A DNA stretch of 8,451 nucleotides from Collinsella sp. (GCA_014871605.1 WGSQ01000078.1:1-8451); one strand, 5' to 3'. Positions 1 to 6,826 are shown, counted from the first letter of the stretch. Notes: generated by a model not told the origin, from the sequence alone. A program made the numbers and translations.

Positions 1-23
1 AGAGCGCTCCCGCAAACTGCCTC

Positions 24-53
24 TTGACAACTTATAGGAGCGTCGGTTTTAAT
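24..53 (+). promoter_or_regulatory. Promoter-like sequence facing selB
   Basis: TTGACA (24-29, a perfect -35) is followed after 18 bases by TTTAAT (48-53, 5/6 to TATAAT) on the plus strand. Nothing convincing is encoded downstream on that strand: it points into the palindromic element and the 3' end of selB. It could drive an antisense or small RNA, or be chance in an AT-rich patch. Confidence 0.3.
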
Positions 54-140
54 TTCGCGAATTTCGGAATGGTTGAGGGTAGTCGACTAAACGTAGTAGA
101 TAGGCCCCTTTCATGGCGACCGGCCCGATTCAAGGCTCAA

Positions 141-247
141 GGTGGCCAGCTTCAACTGGCCACCCTCAAAGTTGCGGTGGAATAGTTCCTGGAAGAGGCA
201 TCTAAACCGGAAAACAGGAACTATTTCACCGCAACTGATAAGGGTGG
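141..247. repeat. Long palindromic element with alternative stems after selB
   Basis: Arms at 171-191 and 215-235 are inverted copies matching at 20 of 21 bases, around a 23-base loop. The pairing extends outward: CCACCCT (160-166) pairs with AGGGTGG (241-247) across an internal loop of 4 by 5 bases. A second hairpin, GGTGGCCAG (141-149) with CTGGCCACC (156-164), uses part of the same outer arm, so the two folds exclude each other. Neither strand has a T-tract directly after a stem, so this is not a standard intrinsic terminator, though it may act as a 3'-end stabiliser for the selAB mRNA. The size and symmetry also suit a small dispersed palindromic repeat (REP- or MITE-like); that is inference. 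Confidence 0.7.
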
Positions 248-248
248 C

Positions 249-2216
249 CTAGCGCAGGGAGCGCAGGCCGCCGGCATCCTTGTCGAGCACTGTAAAGCGC
301 ACGGCATCTAGGTGCTCCAAGATGCTGATGGCACGCTTGCGCGACACACCTAGGGCCTCGCGCAGGGCGCTCGTAGTGGCTGCGCCGCCGGCTGACTCAA
401 TGGCGGCGGCAACAAGCTCGCGCGTGTGGGCCTCGGCGGCAGCGGACAGGGCAACGTCGCGTTCGACCTTAACGATCGAGCGGTGGAGCGAAAGCTCGCG
501 CAGAGCTCGCGGCATGGTGTCGCGATCAAGCTGAAGTTGCTCGCCTACCTCGGGCAACGTCGGCGCATCGAGGCCAGCTTCGTCCAGCAAGACAACGATA
601 CGTTCGCAGGCCTCGCGCACCACACGCGCCGCGGCGGCAGCGGAGTGCGGATCGAACACCTCGGCGCCCTCGGAGGCGCACACACCGCGCGAACAACCCT
701 CGGAAATCAGGGCTGCGGCAATTGCATCGTCAGCGGTAGGCCAAGCAGCATGGGCAACGGCGCCGGGCGTAAAGCCCGTCTCCTTGGGAGCAGCCGCGTG
801 CATGGCAGACAGGGTCGCCGCCAGCGTACCCATCGCGGCATCGAGCGCGGAGGTATCTACATACAGTGAGCCATCCGAACCAGCAAGCGCGCAAGCAGCG
901 CCCTTCGCCACCAACTCGCGCAACGCTGCCCCAGCCTCACCGGCAACAAGATCGAGCGCCGCGGTAACATCGGCAGCCGCAACCGGCAGCGCTTGTAGCG
1001 CCAGCCACGCACCCACCGCGCCCGCAACATCTCCGGCCTCAAGCGCCGCGTACAGCACGCGCTCCCCCTCAGTAAGTTCGCGCGAACGGCGGCAACGCGA
1101 CAGCAGCACACGGCCGCCGCCAATGAGCATGACCGGCGAATAGGACAGCACCACGGCATGGTCTCCAGCGCGCAGCGGCAGCGGCTCCTCCAGGCGTACT
1201 TGTACGGTACGGGTCTCGCCCACCGCCATGGGGGCCTCGCCCTCCATGAACATGATGCGACCGACAACCTCGGCCGTGCCGGCCATCACATGCACACGCG
1301 CACCCGACTCGAGCACACGCGGCTTGGCTCCCTCGCGACCCAAATACGTAAACGCCATCATAAATCGCATCGTCTGGCCAAAGCGGCCCGCCACGCCGAG
1401 CATCTCACCGCGATCGAGCGCGGCGACGGCATCGCCCACCAAGTTGAGCGCCACACGCTGACCGGGCAAGGCCCGCGGTGTATCGCCATGCACCTGAATC
1501 CCGCGCACGCGACAGACCGTACGCGACGGCAAGGCCATCAGCTCATCCCCCACCGCAACGGGCGCATCGTGCAACGTTCCCGTCACCACGGTACCGGCGC
1601 CCTTGATCGTAAAGCAGCGGTCGATGGGCAGACGCGGTGCGGCATCGCTCCGATCGGAACGGTCGCGGCAGGCATCCCAGCAGGCACTTACCTGCTCATC
1701 GAGCACCGCAAGCAGCCCGTCGATCCCCTCTCCCGTCTTAGACGACACAGGCACGATCGGCGCGTCCGCAAACACGGTACCCGACAAAAAGTCATCGACA
1801 TCGAGCTCGGCAAGCTCGGTCATCTCGGCATCGGCCAGGTCGCACATCGTCAGCGCGACCACCATGTGTGTGACGCCCAGCAGCTCCAGCACATGCACGT
1901 GCTCGCGGGTCTGTGGCATCACGCCCTCGACGGCCGAAACCACCAGCACGGCCACGTCGATACCCGTGGCGCCCTGCACCATGGCGCGCAAGTAATGCGC
2001 GTGGCCCGGCACGTCGACCAGGCCGACGATCTTGCCACTCGGCAGCGCCAGCTCGCCAAAGCCAAGCTCAACGGTCATGCCGCGACGGCGCTCAACCTCC
2101 AGACGGTCGGGGTTTTTACCCGTCAGCGCCTCGATGAGCGCCGACTTACCGTGGTCGACATGGCCCGCCGTGCCAACGATAACGGGGCACTCCACCAGCG
2201 CTTGAACCTCACTCAT
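249..2216 (-). CDS. selB: Selenocysteine-specific elongation factor SelB
   Basis: A 655-residue translational GTPase that binds GTP, selenocysteyl-tRNA and the SECIS hairpin, and delivers selenocysteine at UGA. The EF-Tu-like G domain shows GTAGHVDHGKS (15-25), RRRGMT with Thr48, DVPGH (68-72) and PVSSKTGEG (G5). The G4 motif reads TMCD (123-126) where NKxD/TKxD is usual. Domains II-III follow (TIKGAGTVVTGTL, SPVMLIGGGRVL), then an Ala-rich set of winged helices; the last, with RKRAISILEHLD (626-637), matches the SECIS-binding winged helix 4 of known SelB. Length is near the family norm (E. coli 614). The ATG at 2216 overlaps the selA stop by four bases (ATGA); an in-frame ATG 8 codons upstream lies inside selA and is less likely. 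The stop TAG lies 1 base from a long palindromic element. Confidence 0.95.
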   Translation of the reverse strand: MSEVQALVECPVIVGTAGHVDHGKSALIEALTGKNPDRLEVERRRGMTVELGFGELALPSGKIVGLVDVPGHAHYLRAMVQGATGIDVAVLVVSAVEGVMPQTREHVHVLELLGVTHMVVALTMCDLADAEMTELAELDVDDFLSGTVFADAPIVPVSSKTGEGIDGLLAVLDEQVSACWDACRDRSDRSDAAPRLPIDRCFTIKGAGTVVTGTLHDAPVAVGDELMALPSRTVCRVRGIQVHGDTPRALPGQRVALNLVGDAVAALDRGEMLGVAGRFGQTMRFMMAFTYLGREGAKPRVLESGARVHVMAGTAEVVGRIMFMEGEAPMAVGETRTVQVRLEEPLPLRAGDHAVVLSYSPVMLIGGGRVLLSRCRRSRELTEGERVLYAALEAGDVAGAVGAWLALQALPVAAADVTAALDLVAGEAGAALRELVAKGAACALAGSDGSLYVDTSALDAAMGTLAATLSAMHAAAPKETGFTPGAVAHAAWPTADDAIAAALISEGCSRGVCASEGAEVFDPHSAAAAARVVREACERIVVLLDEAGLDAPTLPEVGEQLQLDRDTMPRALRELSLHRSIVKVERDVALSAAAEAHTRELVAAAIESAGGAATTSALREALGVSRKRAISILEHLDAVRFTVLDKDAGGLRSLR

Positions 2217-3670
2217 CGGCGCGCCGCCTTGGCAACGCACGCGGCAAGCGTCGAGGCCGCAGTCTCGATATCGCGGTCCCCTACAAGCGTGCGTACGTCA
2301 AACAAAATGCGGTCGTGCGAGGTGCGCGTGACGACCGGCGTGTCGAAGTCCTGAACAAGCGAGCGCTTGAGCGCGTCGACCGTCAGGCGCTCGTCAACAA
2401 GGCGCACAGCGACGCACATCGTCGGCAGCTCGACGGTAGGCAGCGAACCGCCGCCGGGGGTCGAGGACTCCTCGACGATCTCCAGCTCAACGGCGCACGG
2501 GCAACCGGCCTTGTCGAGCCCCGCCGCCATAAGGTCGCGCAGCTTGTGCGCACGACGCTCCAGATGAGCCTGCGGAAGCGTAAGCATGCTGAGCACCGGA
2601 ATGTCGCGATGGGCAACATCGGCGCCGTCCATGTAGATGCGTAACGTGGCCTCGAGCGCCGTCAACGCGAGCTTGCCCGGACGCAGGGCGCGCATGAGCG
2701 GATGTGCGCCACAGGCCTGGATCAGGTCGCGACGGCCCATGATAATGCCCGCCTGCGCGGCACCGAGCAGCTTATCGCCCGAGCACGACACGATATCGAG
2801 CCCGGCGGCAACCGAGGTCGGCGTGGTCTCCTCGCCGCCGCGAACCAGGATGTCGTCGGGCAGCAGCGCGCCCGAGCCCTGATCCTCGTAGAACAGCAAA
2901 CCATGCTTGTGTGCCAGCGCGGCAAGCTCCTTGGAGCTCACTTCCTCGTGAAAGCCCTCGATGCGGTAGTTGGAAGGATGAACCTTTAAGATCATGGCCG
3001 TGCCGGGCGTGATGGCGCGCTCGTAGTCGGCCAGATGTGTGCGGTTGGTGGCGCCGACCTCGACGAGCCGGGCACCCGAGGCCTCCATGACATCGGGGAT
3101 GCGGAAGCTGCCGCCGATCTCGACAAGCTCGCCGCGGCTGACGATGACCTCTTTGCCCGCGGCGTGGGTGACCAGCACCAGCAATACCGCGGCGGCGTTG
3201 TTATTGACGACGAGCGCGTCCTCGGCACCGGTGAGCGATCGGATCAGCTGCGCGGCATGCTCTTTGCGCGACCCGCGCGAGCAGTTGTCGACGCTGTACT
3301 CGAGCGTACTGTACCCGCGCGCGACCTCGGCCACGGCCTTTGCCGCCGACTCCGCGAGCGGGGCGCGGCCCAGATTGGTATGGATGACCACACCCGTGGC
3401 GTTGACGGCGGGGCGCAGGCTCGGCAGTGCGGAGCGATGCGCACGCCACTCGATGGCCGAGGCCAGCTCGCGCTTGGAACGCGGGGCGGCACCGGCACGA
3501 ATCGCGGCGCGCTCCTCGTCGAGCTCGGCCGTCACGGCGGCATGCACCACCGCGTCGCAGGTCTCCCCCGCCGCCTTCACAACCGGCCACTCGGCAAGCA
3601 GCTCGTTGACGGAAGGAATGGCGCGCAGGCGGGCGCGTACCTCATCGGACATGTTCTGGCTATCGCTCAT
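2213..3670 (-). CDS. selA: L-seryl-tRNA(Sec) selenium transferase SelA
   Basis: A 485-residue PLP enzyme that converts seryl-tRNA(Sec) to selenocysteyl-tRNA(Sec) with selenophosphate as selenium donor. Features in order: N-terminal tRNA-binding region with RAIPSVNELL (16-25), NATGVVIHTNLGRAPL (90-105), VVNNNAAAVLL (154-164), SRGELVEIGGSFRIPD (178-193), VGATNRTH (205-212), KVHPSNYRI (229-237), and SCSGDKLLGAAQAG (295-308), in which Lys300 is the expected PLP Schiff-base lysine (Lys295 in E. coli). Length is close to the family norm (E. coli about 463). The ATG at 3670 has GAAAGG at 3677-3682, 6 bases upstream; a second ATG 6 codons on has no ribosome binding site. Its TGA stop overlaps the selB start in ATGA, so the two are translationally coupled. 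SelD, the selenophosphate synthetase, is not in this window. Confidence 0.96.
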   Translation of the reverse strand: MSDSQNMSDEVRARLRAIPSVNELLAEWPVVKAAGETCDAVVHAAVTAELDEERAAIRAGAAPRSKRELASAIEWRAHRSALPSLRPAVNATGVVIHTNLGRAPLAESAAKAVAEVARGYSTLEYSVDNCSRGSRKEHAAQLIRSLTGAEDALVVNNNAAAVLLVLVTHAAGKEVIVSRGELVEIGGSFRIPDVMEASGARLVEVGATNRTHLADYERAITPGTAMILKVHPSNYRIEGFHEEVSSKELAALAHKHGLLFYEDQGSGALLPDDILVRGGEETTPTSVAAGLDIVSCSGDKLLGAAQAGIIMGRRDLIQACGAHPLMRALRPGKLALTALEATLRIYMDGADVAHRDIPVLSMLTLPQAHLERRAHKLRDLMAAGLDKAGCPCAVELEIVEESSTPGGGSLPTVELPTMCVAVRLVDERLTVDALKRSLVQDFDTPVVTRTSHDRILFDVRTLVGDRDIETAASTLAACVAKAARR

Positions 3671-3716
3671 GTGCGACCTTTCAAAACCAAAGGTGAATCA
3701 ATCGTTCGAACGTCAA

Positions 3717-3746
3717 ACTATCAGCCAATTCGATCGGCTGAGTCAA
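3717..3746 (-). promoter_or_regulatory. Possible sigma-A promoter for selAB
   Basis: On the minus strand TTGACT (3746-3741) is separated by 18 bases from GATAGT (3722-3717), matching consensus at 5/6 and 4/6 positions. A transcript would start near 3710 and leave a leader of about 40 bases before selA. It overlaps the hairpin at 3721-3741, so the two readings compete. Weak evidence. Confidence 0.3.
3721..3741 (-). promoter_or_regulatory. Hairpin upstream of selA, possible SECIS-like element or weak terminator
   Basis: On the minus strand a 9-base-pair stem (3741-3733 with 3729-3721, one G-U pair) closes a 3-base CGA loop. It starts 5 bases after the TGA stop of the upstream oxidoreductase and ends 50 bases before the selA start. 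It is followed by TAGTTT, too short for a good terminator. In E. coli a SECIS-like hairpin in the selAB leader binds SelB and lowers expression; position and company suggest a similar role here, but loop sequence does not match the E. coli element. The stem is observed; the function is inference. Confidence 0.45.
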
Positions 3747-5864
3747 TCAATCGCTATTATCCTCGCGTGCCGCGATCTTTTCCACGCGAACGGCGTTTTC
3801 CTGGGTGAGCGCAGCGCCCGTCAACGGGTCCCAACGCAACGGCGTATGGTCGAGCGGACCCACGCCCAAGGCTTGAGCGCCACCGGTATCGGCGCCAAAC
3901 GAACACCCGCCGGGAGCGGCCGAGGTGAAGATGCACGCCGGATGCAGAAACGGCGTCGTCTCCACGCGCACGCGGTCGCAGCCCATATCGCTCACGAGTT
4001 CGACGACCTCGCCGTCGGCGATGCCCATGTGCGCAGCAGCATCGGCATTCAGCTGCACGGCATCCAGGTCCGATCCAGCCTCGGCGGCACCTTGGGCCGC
4101 AAGCCTGCGCGAGGTGTGCGACTCAAAGGGACGGTTGCCGCTAATGAGGCGAAACATCCCCGGGCTAGGCTCCACCATGGGAGCGATCCAGTTGGGTACA
4201 CGACCCAGGCCGGCTCGTTCCCATACGTTGCTTGCCAGCGCAATTTTGCCGCCATCCAAGGGAATCGCCGGCTCGCCCGTACGCGACGGCAACGCAACAC
4301 CCGTGTCGGCCCAACCGCGCTCCTTGAGCTCGTCCAGATTGATCCCAAACGGTGCCACCTGGGCAGCCGCCAGATCGTCAGACGTAAACTGAAAGTACTC
4401 GCCCACGCCACACGCCTGCGCCAGACCGGCAAAGATCTCCCGACCGGGACGCGTGTCGTCATGCTGCACAGGCAGCACGGCGTTGCGGTAGAATACGCGC
4501 GCATCGTTGGCGCCTGTCACCGTTCCCACGCCGCGGTCAGCCTCCAGATACGTCACGTCGGGCAGCACGAAATCAGAAGCACGCGCCGTCTCGGACCAGC
4601 GAATATCAATCGTCACGAGCAAGTCGAGCTGCTGCAAAATACTCAACCAAGCCTGTGCATTGCCATAGCCCGCACCGGGGTTACTGGCATAGACGATGAG
4701 CCCACGCAAATCGCCGGCAAGAATCGACTGACCGATAGTCGTGCACAGGCCGCGCACCGGATCGACCAGCGGATAGCGCTCGGACCCCAGCTTGGGCCCG
4801 CGCGGCACCGGCGGCGTCGCAAAGCGTGCGGGATCGAGGTCGCCCAGCGCAAGCGGTGTGGGTGGATTGAGCGCTCCGCCCGCATGTCCAATACAGCCCA
4901 GCAGCACATCGACCATGCAGATAGCTCGCGCCGTCTGGGTACTGTTCGCATACGCGATACCGATGCCACCATGAAAGCCAGCGTCCACCACCGCAGCAGG
5001 CGCCGCGGCAGCTAGATCGCGCGCCGTGGCGGCGATCTCTGCGGCCGGCACGTCGCACATCGACTCGGCCCACTCGGGCGTCCAAGCACGGGCCGCCTGC
5101 GCCAGCTCGTCAAAACCCGTGGTATAGCGGGTCACGAACTCGTGGTCATACAGGTCCTCGGCAATCAACACATGGGCAATACCCAGCAGCAACGCTAGGT
5201 CGCAGCCCGGGCGTACGCGCAGCCAGCGGTCGGCAAGCGCGGCCGAGCCGCTGCGCCGCGGGTCCACCACAATGATTTTGGCCCCGCGCCGGCGCGCATC
5301 GTTGAGCGCATCAACGGCACCTATCGTCGACGAATCCACGATAGAGCGACCCAGGTACATGATGCAATCGGTATGCGCTAGGTCGGACGCCGGGCTGTAG
5401 CCCAGGCTGTGCTCCCAGCCGGTCAGGCGGCTCACCTCGCAGGCGCCATCGGCACCATACACATTGGGCGAGCCCAGCGCATGCATAAGGCGATACGCCC
5501 AGTAGCGGTCGAACGAGGGAACACCGAGCGTCATGCCCAGCGCACGCGGACCATGCCCGTCAACAATCCCCCCAAGGCGCGCTGCAATCTGCGCGAACGC
5601 CTCGTCCCACGAAATCACATCGAACCCCGAGCCATCAGTTCGTCGGCGCATGGGGTGCACAATGCGATCGCGCTCGTCAAACGGCATTGCCAGACGATGC
5701 CGTCCGCGGGCGCATAGGGCACGCGCCGCGCACGGATGCCCCACAACCGGCAACTCAGCCATCACACGCCCATCCTCAACATGGGCTGCAAAGGCGCAAT
5801 CGGCATAGCATCCCCCGCATGTCGTAACCACGGCGCGACCGTCACGCTTCGCAGCAGATGCCAT
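3747..5864 (-). CDS. Molybdopterin oxidoreductase catalytic subunit, DMSO reductase superfamily, cytoplasmic
   Basis: A 705-residue Mo/W-bis-pterin enzyme. Near the N-terminus Cys16, Cys19, Cys23 and Cys51 form the C-x2-C-x3-C-x27-C motif for one [4Fe-4S] cluster, followed by the usual Arg at 53. The pterin-binding core follows: VISWDEAF (83-90), the GSPNVYGADGACE segment (131-143) in which Cys142 is the likely metal ligand, then NPGAGYGN and SDFVLPDVTYLE. Residues of about 569-705 form the C-terminal dinucleotide-binding domain. The Cys is not followed by His as in formate dehydrogenases, and the context resembles polysulfide/thiosulfate reductase catalytic subunits, so substrate is unknown. 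No Tat signal is present, so it is cytoplasmic. No ferredoxin-like or membrane partner is nearby. It lies between the focA terminator and selA (76 bases downstream), and its stop codon is TGA. Family membership is certain; reaction is not. Confidence 0.85.
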   Translation of the reverse strand: MASAAKRDGRAVVTTCGGCYADCAFAAHVEDGRVMAELPVVGHPCAARALCARGRHRLAMPFDERDRIVHPMRRRTDGSGFDVISWDEAFAQIAARLGGIVDGHGPRALGMTLGVPSFDRYWAYRLMHALGSPNVYGADGACEVSRLTGWEHSLGYSPASDLAHTDCIMYLGRSIVDSSTIGAVDALNDARRRGAKIIVVDPRRSGSAALADRWLRVRPGCDLALLLGIAHVLIAEDLYDHEFVTRYTTGFDELAQAARAWTPEWAESMCDVPAAEIAATARDLAAAAPAAVVDAGFHGGIGIAYANSTQTARAICMVDVLLGCIGHAGGALNPPTPLALGDLDPARFATPPVPRGPKLGSERYPLVDPVRGLCTTIGQSILAGDLRGLIVYASNPGAGYGNAQAWLSILQQLDLLVTIDIRWSETARASDFVLPDVTYLEADRGVGTVTGANDARVFYRNAVLPVQHDDTRPGREIFAGLAQACGVGEYFQFTSDDLAAAQVAPFGINLDELKERGWADTGVALPSRTGEPAIPLDGGKIALASNVWERAGLGRVPNWIAPMVEPSPGMFRLISGNRPFESHTSRRLAAQGAAEAGSDLDAVQLNADAAAHMGIADGEVVELVSDMGCDRVRVETTPFLHPACIFTSAAPGGCSFGADTGGAQALGVGPLDHTPLRWDPLTGAALTQENAVRVEKIAAREDNSD

Positions 5865-5872
5865 CTCGATTA

Positions 5873-5880
5873 CCCCTTTC
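5873..5880 (-). promoter_or_regulatory. Ribosome binding site that fixes the start of the molybdopterin oxidoreductase
   Basis: The minus strand GAAAGGGG sits 8 bases before the ATG at 5864. The open frame continues 22 codons upstream to a TTG at 5930, but that TTG lies in the T-tract of the focA terminator and has no ribosome binding site. The ATG at 5864 is therefore the start. Confidence 0.8.
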
Positions 5881-5928
5881 ACCAGCCAAACACAACAGGC
5901 CAACAGCCCGGCAACGAGCCCCAGACCC

Positions 5929-5964
5929 AAAAAGCCTCCCGCACGGCAACGCCCCGCGGGAGGC
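5929..5964 (-). terminator. Intrinsic terminator after focA
   Basis: On the minus strand GCCTCCCGC (5964-5956) pairs perfectly with GCGGGAGGC (5942-5934) over a 13-base loop, and is followed at once by TTTTT (5933-5929). It begins 22 bases after the focA stop codon and is a textbook rho-independent terminator for the FHL-focA transcript. It also overlaps the TTG codon that would extend the next gene upstream, which argues against that longer start. Confidence 0.88.
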
Positions 5965-5986
5965 CCAACGTCAAACAGACGGTACC

Positions 5987-6826
5987 TTACGCCTCGGACT
6001 TCTTAGCGTAGATAAACCAGTAGCCGAGCGCGACCAGAACCGCGCCGCCCACGATGTTGCCCAGCGTGGCGGCGGACAGGTTAAACGCAATGCCCGCGGC
6101 GTTGAGCGCATCGGCGCCGGCGACGTCGGCGCCATAGCCGCACGCGTGCATCACAGCGCCCATAGGCAAAAAGTACATGTTGGCGACGCAGTGCTCAAAA
6201 CCGCAGGCCACAAAGGCGGCGATGGGCAGCAGAATGCCCACAACCTTATCGACCACGGTCTTGCCGGCGGTACCGATCCACACGGCCAGGCACACAAAGA
6301 TGTTGCACAGGATGCCACGGAAGAAGATCGTCACCCAGTCGACCGTCACCTTGCCGGCGGCGACGCTCACCATGGAATTGGCAACCGCCTCGCCGTTGAG
6401 CTTGTAAATGCCGGCCATGTACACCAAAAAGACGATGAACAGGGCACCGGCAAAGTTACCAAGCCACACGACGAGCCATGCCTTGAGCATCTGAGCCAGG
6501 GTGATCTTTTTGCTCTTGAGCGCGCAGACCATAAGCGAGTTGCCGGTGAACAGCTCGGCGCCGCACACCAGCACCAGCACCAGGCCCAGGCAAAAGCACA
6601 GACCGCCCACGACGCGCTGGGCGCCCCAGCCGAGTGTGCTATCGCTCAAGAATACGGTAAAGAACAGGCCACCGAAGGCAATGAACGCGCCGGCGAACAT
6701 TGCCAACAGAAAGGCCTTAGCGACCGGCAGGTTAGCCTTGGTCACGCCGGCGGCCTCGGTCTTGGCCTCGATCGCGGCGGGCGCCAGGCAATCGGGAGCG
6801 GGATACTCCACCTTGGAATCTGCCAT
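5987..6826 (-). CDS. focA: Formate channel FocA (formate/nitrite transporter family)
   Basis: A 279-residue integral membrane protein of the FNT family, a pentameric channel that carries formate (and related small anions) across the cytoplasmic membrane in both directions depending on pH. Six hydrophobic segments are visible. Diagnostic motifs are VCGAELFTGNSL (around Thr94, equivalent to the pore Thr91 of E. coli FocA) and FEHCVANMYFLPMG (His212, equivalent to the gating His209). The cytoplasmic N-terminus of about 35 residues is typical of FocA and is where pH gating and pyruvate formate-lyase contact occur in E. coli. It lies 39 bases after hycI in the same direction and is followed by a terminator, so it probably ends the FHL operon. 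In E. coli focA is paired with pflB instead. A TTG start 11 codons upstream is possible but falls in the hairpin and has poor spacing. NirC or another FNT member is unlikely given these motifs. Confidence 0.93.
   Translation of the reverse strand: MADSKVEYPAPDCLAPAAIEAKTEAAGVTKANLPVAKAFLLAMFAGAFIAFGGLFFTVFLSDSTLGWGAQRVVGGLCFCLGLVLVLVCGAELFTGNSLMVCALKSKKITLAQMLKAWLVVWLGNFAGALFIVFLVYMAGIYKLNGEAVANSMVSVAAGKVTVDWVTIFFRGILCNIFVCLAVWIGTAGKTVVDKVVGILLPIAAFVACGFEHCVANMYFLPMGAVMHACGYGADVAGADALNAAGIAFNLSAATLGNIVGGAVLVALGYWFIYAKKSEA

Larger units (their letters stand above)
3693..3755 (-). repeat. Imperfect 14-bp direct repeat flanking the selA leader structures
   Basis: Plus-strand positions 3693-3706 and 3742-3755 match at 12 of 14 bases and share an exact 9-base core AATCAATCG, 49 bases apart. 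The distal copy includes the stop codon of the oxidoreductase gene. Between and overlapping them lie the 9-bp hairpin (3721-3741) and a perfect 10-base palindrome CGTTCGAACG (3703-3712). They could be paired operator sites or chance; no known regulator box is recognised. Confidence 0.4.

Noticed and set aside
50..115. Minus-strand 21-codon open frame downstream of selB
   Set aside because: No ribosome binding site before the ATG and nothing to support translation.
141..164. tRNA-Sec anticodon arm (the hairpin loop reads CTTCAA)
   Set aside because: A 7-base loop with TCA in the centre cannot be made with the flanking pairs, and no acceptor stem, long variable arm or GGTTCGA T-arm is present on either side.
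69..185. Plus-strand 38-codon open frame ending in the palindrome
   Set aside because: No ribosome binding site, no recognised similarity, and its end lies in the inverted repeat.
141..247. CRISPR-like or standard intrinsic terminator reading of the palindrome
   Set aside because: There is only one pair of arms with no repeated spacer pattern, and no T-tract follows the stems on either strand.
1158..2354. Plus-strand open frame of 398 codons opposite selB
   Set aside because: Antisense to the conserved GTPase domain, His/Arg-rich shadow translation, crosses into selA.
3039..5015. Plus-strand open frame of 658 codons opposite selA and the oxidoreductase
   Set aside because: It is antisense to two well-supported genes, shows no domain I recognise, has Arg/His/Ser-rich composition typical of a shadow frame in GC-rich DNA, and crosses a gene boundary.
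3747..5864. Identification as a formate dehydrogenase (FdhF) from context
   Set aside because: The metal-ligand region lacks the Cys/Sec-His pair and surrounding residues of formate dehydrogenases; context alone is not enough, so no gene symbol is given.
5865..5930. TTG-start extension of the oxidoreductase giving a hydrophobic N-terminus like a signal or membrane anchor
   Set aside because: The TTG lies in the T-tract of the focA terminator, has no ribosome binding site, and has no Tat twin-arginine; the ATG at 5864 has an excellent site.
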